A stretch of DNA of 33,060 bases, from the IMG/VR virus record IMGVR_UViG_3300047551_000463, positions 1 through 33,060 of that record. One strand, 5' to 3'. This document shows, one piece after another, positions 7,382 through 14,272 of this stretch (positions within the stretch are counted from its first letter, which is position 1; every line of letters starts with the position of its first letter). This DNA is from a virus. The notes under the pieces were generated by a model that saw nothing but the letters and a program-made list of their open reading frames with translations, did not search any database and had not been told where the DNA came from. Made by a program: the position numbers and the translations under genes.

Positions 7382-7892
7382 TGCAGTAGTCTTGAAAGTC
7401 TTCACCTAGTTCCCGATTTAGTCTTGCTCTACAATTCTTAATAGTATTGAAAATAGATGTTAGGCTTATATTGGTTTCTTTCTCTATGTCTCTCATGCTC
7501 ATGTCCGTGTTTACGTATAACCTGAATAACTTTCTGTCATACCAGTCCCAACTATCTATTTCCTGTTCGGCTTTCTGTATTATTAACTCGTAACCGTGTT
7601 GCTCTTCAATGTCTGAAACTATGTCGTAACATTCAAAACCGTCTCCTATCCTTACTTTGTCTATCTTCTTCTTATCTGAATTGTAAAGGTGGAACATATT
7701 CCTTAAAGTAACATACACATAGAACTTATTAACGTGTCCGTGTTCGTCTATGAACTTAGATTCGTTAGAGTATTTGTGAAGCCTTAGATACATCTCTTGT
7801 ACTAAGTCCTCAGACAACTCACCAACTCCCCAAGAACGGACAACAGATACCCATTCTTTGTGATGCTTCGCTACTTTAGTTAACCATTCCAC
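7359..7892 (-). CDS. Phage RNA polymerase sigma factor, ECF/sigma-70-like
   Basis: A 177-aa protein with a region 2-like segment (SEDLVQEMYLRLHKY at about 27-41) and a region 4-like helix-turn-helix (YDRKLFRLYVNTDMSMRDIE, then ISLTSIFNTIKNCRARL, at about 118-158). This is the two-domain layout of small sigma factors. The start is GTG at 7892; the nearby ATG at 7887 is out of frame. It is first of the block leading into terminase and tail genes, with a -7-like box just upstream. That placement suggests it redirects host RNA polymerase to late promoters. The call is family-level; the promoter target is unknown. Confidence 0.72.
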   Translation of the reverse strand: MEWLTKVAKHHKEWVSVVRSWGVGELSEDLVQEMYLRLHKYSNESKFIDEHGHVNKFYVYVTLRNMFHLYNSDKKKIDKVRIGDGFECYDIVSDIEEQHGYELIIQKAEQEIDSWDWYDRKLFRLYVNTDMSMRDIEKETNISLTSIFNTIKNCRARLNRELGEDFQDYCNGDFDRI

Positions 7893-7908
7893 TTGATCAA
7901 TTTTTTTT

Positions 7909-7916
7909 CAAATATA
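7909..7916 (-). promoter_or_regulatory. Putative Bacteroidota -7 box upstream of sigma gene
   Basis: The minus strand reads TATATTTG, an exact match to the Bacteroidota -7 consensus TAnnTTTG. It lies about 17 nt upstream of the GTG start of the sigma gene, in the 39-nt gap after the glycosyltransferase gene. No clear TTTG is present at the -33 spacing, so this is half a promoter. It would give a leader of roughly 10 nt. Activity is uncertain. Confidence 0.4.
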
Positions 7917-7931
7917 ACATTATTTTTTAAT

Positions 7932-8540
7932 CTAATTGTATTTCATCTTTATTGCGTGTATTTTTTTTCTTCTCACCTCCTGATCTACACCCTCACCTAA
8001 ACTCTTTTGCTTCTTGTGTCTTCGGTAGTTGTATAAATATCTAGAGCAATAGCCTAACTTATACCCGTGTTTGAGTAAGTAAAGATTAAAGTCGTATTCT
8101 TCCGCACAGTCTAAACTTTCATCAAACATTCTATCCTTAAAGCATTCACGCCTATACATTAACGTACCACCGTGGATAACGTTGTTTAATATCATTTGTT
8201 CAAATGAAGGATTAGACCGCTTTGGTTTCTGCGTTTCAATATTCCCGTTAATGTGGTTTAAAGCATCCCCATGTATAAAATCGAAGTCTCTAATTGATTT
8301 AACGCTGTCGGCTATTGAATTATGTGTTAACCAATCGTCCTCACATAGGTATTTAATTAAATCTCCCGTGGCTCTCTCTATGCCTCTATTCAGGTTATAC
8401 GCTACACCGTTATTACTTTGGCTTATTATTAGTTCAATCTCACCTTTGTAAGTCTGGGCGTGAACGCTTTCAATAGCTTCGTTAAGCCATCCCCTGTCTA
8501 CGCTGTAAGGAATGATAATGCTTACCTTTGGGTATAACAT
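7932..8540 (-). CDS. Family 2 (GT-A) glycosyltransferase
   Basis: A 202-aa protein with the GT2 opening KVSIIIPYSVDRGWLNEAIE (residues 5-24), a ...NRGIERATGDLIKYL segment, and the acidic metal/nucleotide-sugar motif EDDW at 67-70. Later motifs HGGTLMYRRECF and CAEEYDFNLYLLKHGY are typical of GT-A acceptor-side regions. It transfers a sugar from a nucleotide donor to an unknown acceptor in the cytoplasm. It overlaps the methyltransferase gene by 19 nt. Likely acts with the two upstream genes on a virion or host-surface glycan, or on DNA; the acceptor cannot be read from the sequence. Confidence 0.85.
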   Translation of the reverse strand: MLYPKVSIIIPYSVDRGWLNEAIESVHAQTYKGEIELIISQSNNGVAYNLNRGIERATGDLIKYLCEDDWLTHNSIADSVKSIRDFDFIHGDALNHINGNIETQKPKRSNPSFEQMILNNVIHGGTLMYRRECFKDRMFDESLDCAEEYDFNLYLLKHGYKLGYCSRYLYNYRRHKKQKSLGEGVDQEVRRKKIHAIKMKYN

Positions 8541-9058
8541 AACAAATAGACTTTAGGTGAAATTAATTCTTTGTGTGTGCAGTCCATACCCTCAAACGCT
8601 TTATCGAAGTGTTCTAGTTCTAGTCTGAACGTGTGATATTGGTCGGGGTCTATTCCTATTCCCGTAAGAATGATTACGTTATTCTTTGCGATCTTACGCA
8701 TATTCTCACACGCCTTGTAGAAGTCCCTGCAATTATCCAGAACAGCAAAAGCACAAACCGTGTCAACTGAGTAGTCTAAAACTTTATCGTCTTCAATGGC
8801 TAGTTCTACCGTGTTTTCAACTATTGGAAAAGCATCTATACCGATATACTCCACGCCCTCAGGTAGACATTGCTTTAAGAATTGACCACCGCAACCAACA
8901 TCTAATACGCTGTTACCGAAACCGCACTTAGTAATGTGGCTTTTATAGTCCCTTACCGCATTGCTTAGCCTTGCGTTATCGTCATTAGATTCCCGTTGTT
9001 TTCTTCTAATGTTTAGATTCTCCGTTGCCCTTACCCAATCTTTAATACTTGCTTTCAT
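8522..9058 (-). CDS. SAM-dependent methyltransferase, class I
   Basis: A 178-aa protein with methyltransferase motif I VLDVGCGGQF at 51-60, followed by YIGIDAFPIVENTV (motif II-like acidic residue) and VCAFAVLDNCRDF (motif IV-like). It lies between two glycosyltransferase genes with overlaps on both sides (17 and 19 nt), so it probably methylates a sugar or glycan intermediate in the same pathway, as FkbM- or UbiE-like enzymes do. Direct DNA methylation is less likely: no DPPY or PC motif is present. Confidence 0.75.
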   Translation of the reverse strand: MKASIKDWVRATENLNIRRKQRESNDDNARLSNAVRDYKSHITKCGFGNSVLDVGCGGQFLKQCLPEGVEYIGIDAFPIVENTVELAIEDDKVLDYSVDTVCAFAVLDNCRDFYKACENMRKIAKNNVIILTGIGIDPDQYHTFRLELEHFDKAFEGMDCTHKELISPKVYLLCYTQR

Positions 9059-9935
9059 AAATTAAATCTTTAATTCGTATTCCTGTTGATGTTATACTGT
9101 GTCTGTCGTAAAAGTCTTTATGCATTATCTCTTTAGATGCTTCAAAGGTTTCTCTGTCGTGTAATGTAGTGATCGTGTTTATGAAGTTTTCCTCCGTATT
9201 CGGAGTTAAGAAAGGTTGACCGCCATAAACATCTTCGTATGCCGAACGGTTAATGTTGTTAGTCACAACTAAACAACCCATTGCCGTAGCTTCAAAAGCA
9301 CTAACGCCAAAACACCCGTAAGGATTCCCAGTCTGTGTAGGAGCAAACAACTCCACGTAGATATGACACTCAGATACTCTTTTTAGATTCTCTTCATGCG
9401 TTACTTTCTCTTTGCTTATTCTTAACTCAAAATCGTTTTTAAACGGCTCTAACATCTCTATTATTCTATCCGTACCCTTTGTGTCAGGTTGGCTAGGATA
9501 ATGCCCTATAATCAGTTTACCTGTTGTGTCCTTTGGTTTAGGTTTCAATGTGGTGTGTGGTGCTAAATAGTTAAAAGTCTGGTTGTGTAATAAGAACTCG
9601 CATTGGTCTGTTATTATCTTACGCCCTTTAAATAACTGATCATACTTCTTTTTGTAATTTCTGTACCGTGTTCCTGTATGGTAGACAACCACATTAGGGT
9701 GGTCTTGAACTATGTAGTAAAGTGATTCGTCTGAGTGAAAGAGTTGGATAACATCCCAGTTCATGTAGTTCTCTTTTATCCACCTAGACGTTCTAATGTG
9801 GCTTTCCGTCTTGTACTTAAATACGTGCGGGTGTATCTTTACGTCTAAACAATAAACACCAACACTTAATAAAGCATTGGCATTCTCGTGTGACATATTA
9901 CTGAAATCGTGTGTAGCTATGTTTAATACTTTCAT
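9042..9935 (-). CDS. GT-B glycosyltransferase (GT4-like)
   Basis: A 297-aa protein. The C-terminal domain begins at about 141 with LIIGHYPSQPDTKGTDRIIE and contains NPYGCFGVSAFEATAMGC at about 204-221, matching the GT4 donor-binding pattern G..S..EA.A.G. The N-terminal Rossmann-like half has WDVIQLFHSDESLYYIV. It transfers a sugar from a nucleotide donor, probably in the cytoplasm. It is first of the three-gene sugar cassette and is coupled by an ATGA overlap to a 26-aa membrane microprotein gene upstream. Confidence 0.8.
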   Translation of the reverse strand: MKVLNIATHDFSNMSHENANALLSVGVYCLDVKIHPHVFKYKTESHIRTSRWIKENYMNWDVIQLFHSDESLYYIVQDHPNVVVYHTGTRYRNYKKKYDQLFKGRKIITDQCEFLLHNQTFNYLAPHTTLKPKPKDTTGKLIIGHYPSQPDTKGTDRIIEMLEPFKNDFELRISKEKVTHEENLKRVSECHIYVELFAPTQTGNPYGCFGVSAFEATAMGCLVVTNNINRSAYEDVYGGQPFLTPNTEENFINTITTLHDRETFEASKEIMHKDFYDRHSITSTGIRIKDLIYESKY

Positions 9936-10012
9936 AATATAATTTTAAAAAAGTAATACCAAAATCCTAAACAAAAGGCTGTAATTAATAAATAAACGGT
10001 TCGTGTTTTCAT
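9932..10012 (-). CDS. Membrane microprotein, 26 aa
   Basis: ATG at 10012 opens a 26-codon frame ending in a TGA that overlaps the glycosyltransferase ATG (ATGA, 9932-9935). The product is MKTRTVY followed by a single hydrophobic stretch (LLITAFCLGFWYYFFKIIL), that is, a positively charged N-terminus and one transmembrane helix. It occupies part of a 127-nt gap. The coupled junction and membrane-protein logic support a real gene; chance is possible at this length. It could anchor or regulate the sugar cassette. Confidence 0.5.
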   Translation of the reverse strand: MKTRTVYLLITAFCLGFWYYFFKIIL

Positions 10013-10062
10013 TTCTATTTAAGTTAAGTACCAATTTTTACCACATATCGTTTACCGAAATG

Positions 10063-10269
10063 TTACATCAATTCGTCAGGATTAATATTGTATTCTTCAA
10101 GTAGTTCATTGATTTTACCCCACGCCTTTTCGTAGTCGTAGTCAGTATGTTTGAACTCTCGCCATCCGTTGTGTGTTAACTCCCAGATGAAAGATGCCAT
10201 ATCAGATGCTTTTGCTAACTGTATTATTTCTTTAGGGTCTTCAGTTTCAAATGTTGCTTTCATATCCAT
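10063..10269 (-). CDS. Conserved-type small phage protein, 68 aa
   Basis: The product reads KATFETEDPKEIIQLAKASD, then FIWELTHNGWREFKHTDYDY and an acidic helical C-terminus ending INPDELM. This is a small protein type I recall from many Bacteroidota phage genomes, function unknown. Either ATG at 10269 or ATG at 10263 could start it; the second begins at the familiar MKATF. It is the last gene of the early operon before the glycan cassette, 2 nt after the zinc-motif gene. Confidence 0.7.
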   Translation of the reverse strand: MDMKATFETEDPKEIIQLAKASDMASFIWELTHNGWREFKHTDYDYEKAWGKINELLEEYNINPDELM

Positions 10270-10271
10270 GT

Positions 10272-10481
10272 TTAATTTTCAAGAATCCATTCTACTAACT
10301 CAGGATATTCATTCAGCTTATCCGATAGGTTGTATAGATACATTTGATCTACTTGTTTACAGATAACACCGTCGCCGTCACAAGACGGACAAACCGTGTT
10401 CTCGCTGACATCTCCTGTTATCGTTTCGTAACCGCCTTCTCCTTTACACTCAGGACAGGTTAGTTCTAAAAATAGTTTCAT
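10272..10481 (-). CDS. DnaJ-type zinc-finger small protein, 69 aa
   Basis: A 69-aa protein with two CxxCxGxG-like repeats, CPECKGEG at 9-16 and CPSCDGDG at 31-38, the pattern of half a DnaJ zinc-finger domain. Four Cys (9, 12, 31, 34) would bind one zinc; Cys41 is extra. No J domain is present. Such stand-alone fingers are frequent in phage early regions, where they may contact nucleic acid or host proteins. It overlaps the preceding paralog gene by 4 nt (ATGA type). Confidence 0.7.
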   Translation of the reverse strand: MKLFLELTCPECKGEGGYETITGDVSENTVCPSCDGDGVICKQVDQMYLYNLSDKLNEYPELVEWILEN

Positions 10482-10696
10482 AGTGCTTCAATTTCTTTTC
10501 GTACTTGTTGCCAATATGTCAAATGCTTCTCATAGCCATAAAATAAATTAAATCTAAATAAGTACATTATTTCATCAACTGCAATTAATGCACATTGTTT
10601 GGCGTAAAATCTTTCTGAATCATTATCCTCTTCAATGATTTGTACATCTTGTTGAAACTTATTTACCAACTCCTCTGCTTTCTCTTTCGGTGTCAT
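10478..10696 (-). CDS. Small protein, 72 aa; paralog of the upstream gene
   Basis: Begins MTPKEKAEELVNKFQ, contains AKQCALIAVDEIMYLFRFN and ends YWQQVRKEIEAL. It shares the opening MTPKEKAEEL, the core AKQCALIAVDEI and the closing W..V...I pattern with the 68-aa protein encoded immediately upstream, so the two arose by tandem duplication. Overlap with the upstream gene is 4 nt. Function unknown; this helical protein type is common in Bacteroidota phages. Confidence 0.68.
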   Translation of the reverse strand: MTPKEKAEELVNKFQQDVQIIEEDNDSERFYAKQCALIAVDEIMYLFRFNLFYGYEKHLTYWQQVRKEIEAL

Positions 10697-10899
10697 ATCC
10701 TTTTTATTTGTCTTTTAACTTTTTTCCAGCATTCAATTTGATGTAAATGAAGATGAACATTGCAATCATTTATTATCTCATCAACTGCAATTAAGGCACA
10801 TTGTTTGGCTGTATCAAAACACATAGGATAGTTTCCCATTGGGTCATCAACCATATACATTTTATTCCACAACTCTTCAGCTTTTTCTTTCGGTGTCAT
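10693..10899 (-). CDS. Small protein, 68 aa; paralog of the downstream gene
   Basis: Begins MTPKEKAEELWNKMYMVDD and carries the same AKQCALIAVDEI core as its neighbour, with a His-rich stretch (VHLHLHQIECWKK) before its C-terminus. It starts within an ATGA overlap with a 38-codon frame upstream. Conserved ends and variable middles in the pair suggest divergence after duplication. No domain of known function. Confidence 0.68.
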   Translation of the reverse strand: MTPKEKAEELWNKMYMVDDPMGNYPMCFDTAKQCALIAVDEIINDCNVHLHLHQIECWKKVKRQIKRI

Positions 10900-11012
10900 T
10901 CTTCAGGATTTAGTCGTTCAAAATTCCAGTCTTTTAAGAATAGGTATAAAAACCAATCTTTTTTTCGTCTGCCTATTCGGTAGGCTCTAAGGTCTTTCTG
11001 CTTTCTTCTCAT
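10896..11012 (-). CDS. Small basic protein, 38 aa
   Basis: ATG at 11012 opens 38 codons ending in a TGA that overlaps the next ATG (ATGA, 10896-10899). The first 26 nt overlap the end of ninG. The product, MRRKQKDLRAYRIGRRKKDW followed by FLYLFLKDWNFERLNPEE, is basic then aromatic-rich, with three Trp/Phe-containing segments, and fills the 87-nt gap exactly. Coupled position and fit make it a likely gene; function unknown. Confidence 0.5.
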   Translation of the reverse strand: MRRKQKDLRAYRIGRRKKDWFLYLFLKDWNFERLNPEE

Positions 11013-11538
11013 AGTCTTTTATTTTTTGTTTGTAAATATATTGAATTTCTTTTAATTCAGCAAGTGTCCATTTTTTTATAGTGCTTCCGTTTGATTCCAA
11101 CCACTCCACACGATCAACGCCTATCTTCTCAATTAACCTCTTCCTATATTCAATTTGGTTTCCGCTTAACATTACATTGCATTTGTAACAGGACTTCCAA
11201 ATATTATCTTCGTGAAACCTGACAAATGAATGACCGCCACTTGACAAATAATGTGATGCGTGTTGCACTCCGTTAATCTGTTTGCCACAGGATACACACG
11301 GTTCGTCTTTATCTCGCAACCTTATCCACTTATTGACTATTGTTTGTGTTACTTTTAAGTGGTCTTGTAAACTCATTAACTCTTCTTTCTTCTTGGCTTT
11401 CTTTTTCTTCCATTCTTTTTCAACAGCTTGTCTTACCATAACACGGATACAATCTGATTCTGTACAAAATTTTTGGAGTGATGTGTAAGGGGTGAATTGA
11501 TTACCGCAGTTCTTGCATTTTTTGGTTCGTGTTTTCAT
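10987..11538 (-). CDS. ninG: NinG/Rap-like recombination nuclease
   Basis: A 183-aa protein with an N-terminal four-Cys cluster (C8, C11, C25, C30), a Lys-rich helical linker (40-52), then CVSCGKQINGVQHASHYLSS (C81, C84, H93, H96) and CYKCN (C117, C120). This is the layout of lambda NinG (Rap), a structure-specific endonuclease that acts on recombination intermediates in the Red pathway. Consistent with an ERF/exonuclease pair encoded upstream in the same operon. It overlaps the methyltransferase gene by 4 nt. Confidence in the family is high. Confidence 0.88.
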   Translation of the reverse strand: MKTRTKKCKNCGNQFTPYTSLQKFCTESDCIRVMVRQAVEKEWKKKKAKKKEELMSLQDHLKVTQTIVNKWIRLRDKDEPCVSCGKQINGVQHASHYLSSGGHSFVRFHEDNIWKSCYKCNVMLSGNQIEYRKRLIEKIGVDRVEWLESNGSTIKKWTLAELKEIQYIYKQKIKDYEKKAERP

Positions 11539-12185
11539 ACAGTCCTCGATACTGAATTAATAACATCTATACATAATTGCTCTGGGTACATACTTCTTTC
11601 GTATGATCCATTTAAACCTTGCGTTCCTGTCTTACTTCCTCTTGGTGCTTTCTCGTGGTGACAATGTTCGTTGTCATTATGGCAAGGTGGTCTTGGATTC
11701 CATCCTTCAGGATTAAATAAACTAAAAATGTGATTAGACCATATATCAGTAGGCTTTGCTCTTTCATCTCCGTAAGTGCAATACCACACAGTCACTCTTG
11801 GTAGCCCGATTATCCAAGGCATTTTTCTCATCATTCCTCTCGGGTTTTCAATAAACCATTTTAAATCTTTGTTATACTCAAGTAGCCTATTTATAAAAAA
11901 TATAACGTGAACATTTACGCTGTCACACTTGAAAGCATAGTCACTTTTAGCCACTGTTCCATCTCTATGGTGGCTAATTGCTGCTATTGAATAAGTAGTG
12001 CAGTCTGGAGCAGCCCAAACCATATCCGGAATCCAAGGCAAATCTTCAATCTTTAACTCTCCAATATCCTTAACTAAGTTAATTCCTTCATAATCTGTCC
12101 AATCAACAGAGAATACTTCGTGTCCTAACTTTTCGGCAGCCTTACCGATACTTCTTGATCCTGCAAATAGTTCTAAAATTTTCAT
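11535..12185 (-). CDS. DNA cytosine-5 methyltransferase-like protein, compact
   Basis: A 216-aa protein with motif I ILELFAGSRSIGKAAEKLGH at 3-22, a motif IV equivalent WAAPDCTTYS at 57-66 with the presumed nucleophile Cys62, and motif VI ENPRG at 113-117. The usual PPCQ is replaced by APDCT, and the protein is much shorter than standard m5C enzymes, so the target-recognition domain is reduced. The C-terminal part has HNDNEHCHHEKAPRGSKTGT. Probably modifies phage DNA to evade restriction. It is a solitary enzyme with no partner nuclease adjacent, unless the HNH protein is related. Activity and target are unverified. Confidence 0.8.
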   Translation of the reverse strand: MKILELFAGSRSIGKAAEKLGHEVFSVDWTDYEGINLVKDIGELKIEDLPWIPDMVWAAPDCTTYSIAAISHHRDGTVAKSDYAFKCDSVNVHVIFFINRLLEYNKDLKWFIENPRGMMRKMPWIIGLPRVTVWYCTYGDERAKPTDIWSNHIFSLFNPEGWNPRPPCHNDNEHCHHEKAPRGSKTGTQGLNGSYERSMYPEQLCIDVINSVSRTV

Positions 12186-12445
12186 ATTTCTAAAAAGTTA
12201 TTTCGTTGTCTTAATCTTAAATTCTCTTCGCTTAGTTTAGCTACTAACTTGTTTAATTCTCTTATCTGTCTTTCTCTTTCTATCCATACGGTGAAGACGT
12301 ATTTTAAGTTTTGTTCGTGTTTTCGCATCGGCTCTATTAAGTCTAACCTACTTGGATGCTTTTCTTCTATCTCGGCTACTGAAAGACGGATAGAATTAAG
12401 CAACGCCTGTAGGTTTACTTCTGCTATAAGGGTGTCTGGTTTCAT
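12182..12445 (-). CDS. Coiled-coil small protein, 87 aa
   Basis: A mostly helical, charged 87-aa protein. The C-terminal half (REL.KLVAKLSEENLRLRQR) has regular hydrophobic heptads and predicts a coiled coil. It overlaps the methyltransferase gene by 4 nt and follows the ATPase gene by 3 nt. No family recognised. It may be a replication accessory or loader for the adjacent ATPase, which is inference from position alone. Confidence 0.6.
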   Translation of the reverse strand: MKPDTLIAEVNLQALLNSIRLSVAEIEEKHPSRLDLIEPMRKHEQNLKYVFTVWIERERQIRELNKLVAKLSEENLRLRQRNNFLEI

Positions 12446-12448
12446 AGG

Positions 12449-13369
12449 CTAGAAAGGTACTGATTTATCATTTAAGTTCCAAAAGTTTAAGTTTCCTTTT
12501 ACTTCCGTGTTTACGTCCATCTTCAAAGGGTTAACACCGTTACAGCTAAACCCTGTACCGTTTTCTAACTTGAATCTTACAGGCTCTCCTAACATCGTTG
12601 GTTTACCTCCTGTCTCGGTTTCTTTTACTTTCTTAACGTGAACGTGAGTGTACATCCAGTTATCTTGATCACTAACATATCTGTGAATAACTAAAAAATC
12701 ATCTGCCCTATTTCCCCATTTACCACCTCCTTCAGCATCTGCCATTGTCGGAGGCATCGGATGTCCTTCATAGTCCCCGTCTCTGTGTAGCTTCCTTAGT
12801 GCTTCAGTAGCTGCGTGAATACATAAGTAAATAGTTGTGTTGGTCATCTTACAAAACAATCTTAATCTGGTCGCCATTTCGTAGTCGTAGTCGTGTGCGT
12901 TTGTACCTCTAGGTCTTAAGAATGAATTATGCGGGTCAATCATTAACGTATCATATTTACCCATCCCTTGAACGCCCTTCATAAAGTCATCTAAGGTTAA
13001 AGCCTTGTTTGTGTCTATGAAATCAAAGTGCGACTCTATAAACTCTTTACCTTTTTGAAGTTCGTCTTTTGATAGCGTACCTACTTTAGCGTTTAGATAC
13101 AACTCCAGTAAGTTACGTTTAATACCTTCTACCGTATTCTCACTAGAGTAAATTAGGTGTTTAAGGTCGTGCTTCGCACTTAGGCATAGTAGATAATATA
13201 ACAACCAATACGTCTTTCCTACATTAGCGTGACCTAAGATAATATTAAACTTACCTTCTTTGAATCTTAGATTGTTGTCTAAGTCTATACCGATACCTTT
13301 ACCCAACGGAACACGGTTTGTTCTTAACAACTCTAAAAACTCATCTTGATCTCTGTGGTTAACTTTCAT
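12449..13369 (-). CDS. RecA/DnaB-fold ATPase, likely replicative helicase-type
   Basis: A 306-aa P-loop protein. Walker A is GHANVGKT at 46-53, a RecA-like SSEN segment is at 75-78, Walker B is TLMIDPHNS at 141-149, and further motifs include IYLCIHAATEALRKLH and ADAEGGGKWGNRADDFLVIH. The layout matches the helicase half of phage DnaB/Twinkle-like or AAA_25 proteins, without a primase domain. It probably unwinds DNA or loads at the phage origin. It overlaps the DUF6291-like gene by 4 nt, pairing an initiator-like protein with an ATPase. Confidence 0.82.
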   Translation of the reverse strand: MKVNHRDQDEFLELLRTNRVPLGKGIGIDLDNNLRFKEGKFNIILGHANVGKTYWLLYYLLCLSAKHDLKHLIYSSENTVEGIKRNLLELYLNAKVGTLSKDELQKGKEFIESHFDFIDTNKALTLDDFMKGVQGMGKYDTLMIDPHNSFLRPRGTNAHDYDYEMATRLRLFCKMTNTTIYLCIHAATEALRKLHRDGDYEGHPMPPTMADAEGGGKWGNRADDFLVIHRYVSDQDNWMYTHVHVKKVKETETGGKPTMLGEPVRFKLENGTGFSCNGVNPLKMDVNTEVKGNLNFWNLNDKSVPF

Positions 13370-13740
13370 TGTTCGTATATTGGAAATCCGTTTATGTCAA
13401 GTTTAGGTCGTGAAAAGTGCGGTATATTATCATTATCATTTACATTAACATTATCATTAGCTTTCGTTTTGCTTTCATTTAGGTTTCGTTTAGGTTCTTT
13501 TTTGGTTTCGTTTAGGTTTTTTTTACGACCTCCTTTACATCCGTTTTTGTACTTTTTTATGTTTGCGTCAAGTTGCGGACGGATCAAGGTAAAAACAGTA
13601 CTGGATAAGCCCTCTAAATCTACGATAATGCCATTCATACCATACTCAAACACAGCGTTCCAAACCTCCCCCTGTCTTTCAAGAGGGAGGGTTTTTATTG
13701 CTTCGTGGAACGATCTGTAAATTATCATTGAATCTCTCAT
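13366..13740 (-). CDS. DUF6291-like replication-associated protein
   Basis: A 124-aa protein opening MRDSMIIYRSFHEAIKTLP, then FEYGMNGIIVDLEG, TLIRPQLDANIKKYKNGCKG and GRKK. This matches the DUF6291-type N-terminal domain common in Bacteroidota phages and mobile elements, usually next to replication genes. The middle (about 75-105) is Asn/Lys/Asp/Val-rich, including NDNVNVNDNDN, a low-complexity linker. It ends with a short FSRPKLDINGFPIYEQ. Coupled by 4-nt overlaps to IbrB upstream and the ATPase downstream. Likely an initiator or helicase-loader component; no function is established to my knowledge. Confidence 0.75.
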   Translation of the reverse strand: MRDSMIIYRSFHEAIKTLPLERQGEVWNAVFEYGMNGIIVDLEGLSSTVFTLIRPQLDANIKKYKNGCKGGRKKNLNETKKEPKRNLNESKTKANDNVNVNDNDNIPHFSRPKLDINGFPIYEQ

Positions 13741-14264
13741 ACTTCAAATGTATCTATATGACACTTAGAGAATTCCCCTTCTTTAAATAATGCGGCTATT
13801 CCAGTAATCTGTTTTAGCCTTAGAAGTTCGTCTTTATCCATGCCTATATGCCTGATTATCCACTGATCTGACATACCCGCCTCAACTAATTCCGCAACGA
13901 TATTACTCATCAATTCAACAGAGTGTGAACCTCTTGCGCGGTTGTGACGAATAGTTGAAGCCATTCGGCTAGATATATCCTTCTCGATTACAACAACTGG
14001 TAAACATCCACCTTCGCGCTCATAAATCCTCTTAGAAGTCTTTAGAGTGGTGTATCGGTGATATCCATCAACGATTTCATAAATGTCCTCTTCTGGGATA
14101 TAATAAGCCACTACTGGCATTGTGTATCCGTCCTCCCATATTGATAACTCTAGTAGCTTCATTTCGGGTGGGGCAACAGAATTAGGGTTGTAAGCATTCG
14201 CTCTAATCTTTTCTACTGGTATTCTCTTTACCGCGTAAACTGGTGAATTAAAATTACTTTCCAT
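13737..14264 (-). CDS. IbrB-like ParB/Srx-fold protein
   Basis: A 175-aa protein with the ParB/sulfiredoxin-like motif IVDGYHRYTTL at 64-74 and TIRHNRARGSH at 104-114, which together are typical of IbrB. In E. coli IbrA and IbrB were described as activators of eib genes; elsewhere this pair is widespread on phages and plasmids with unknown chemistry. The first 35 residues (VEKIRANAYNPNSVAPPEMK) are the ParB box I-like substrate segment. It sits 8 nt downstream of the IbrA-like gene. It could be a nuclease, NTPase or DNA-binding partner; only the family call is firm. Confidence 0.8.
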   Translation of the reverse strand: MESNFNSPVYAVKRIPVEKIRANAYNPNSVAPPEMKLLELSIWEDGYTMPVVAYYIPEEDIYEIVDGYHRYTTLKTSKRIYEREGGCLPVVVIEKDISSRMASTIRHNRARGSHSVELMSNIVAELVEAGMSDQWIIRHIGMDKDELLRLKQITGIAALFKEGEFSKCHIDTFEV

Positions 14265-14272
14265 AGTGCTTA

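Noticed and set aside
13346-13720. 124-codon open frame on the plus strand
   Set aside because: Antisense to the DUF6291-like gene; Phe/Leu/Ser-rich, no neighbours in that direction.
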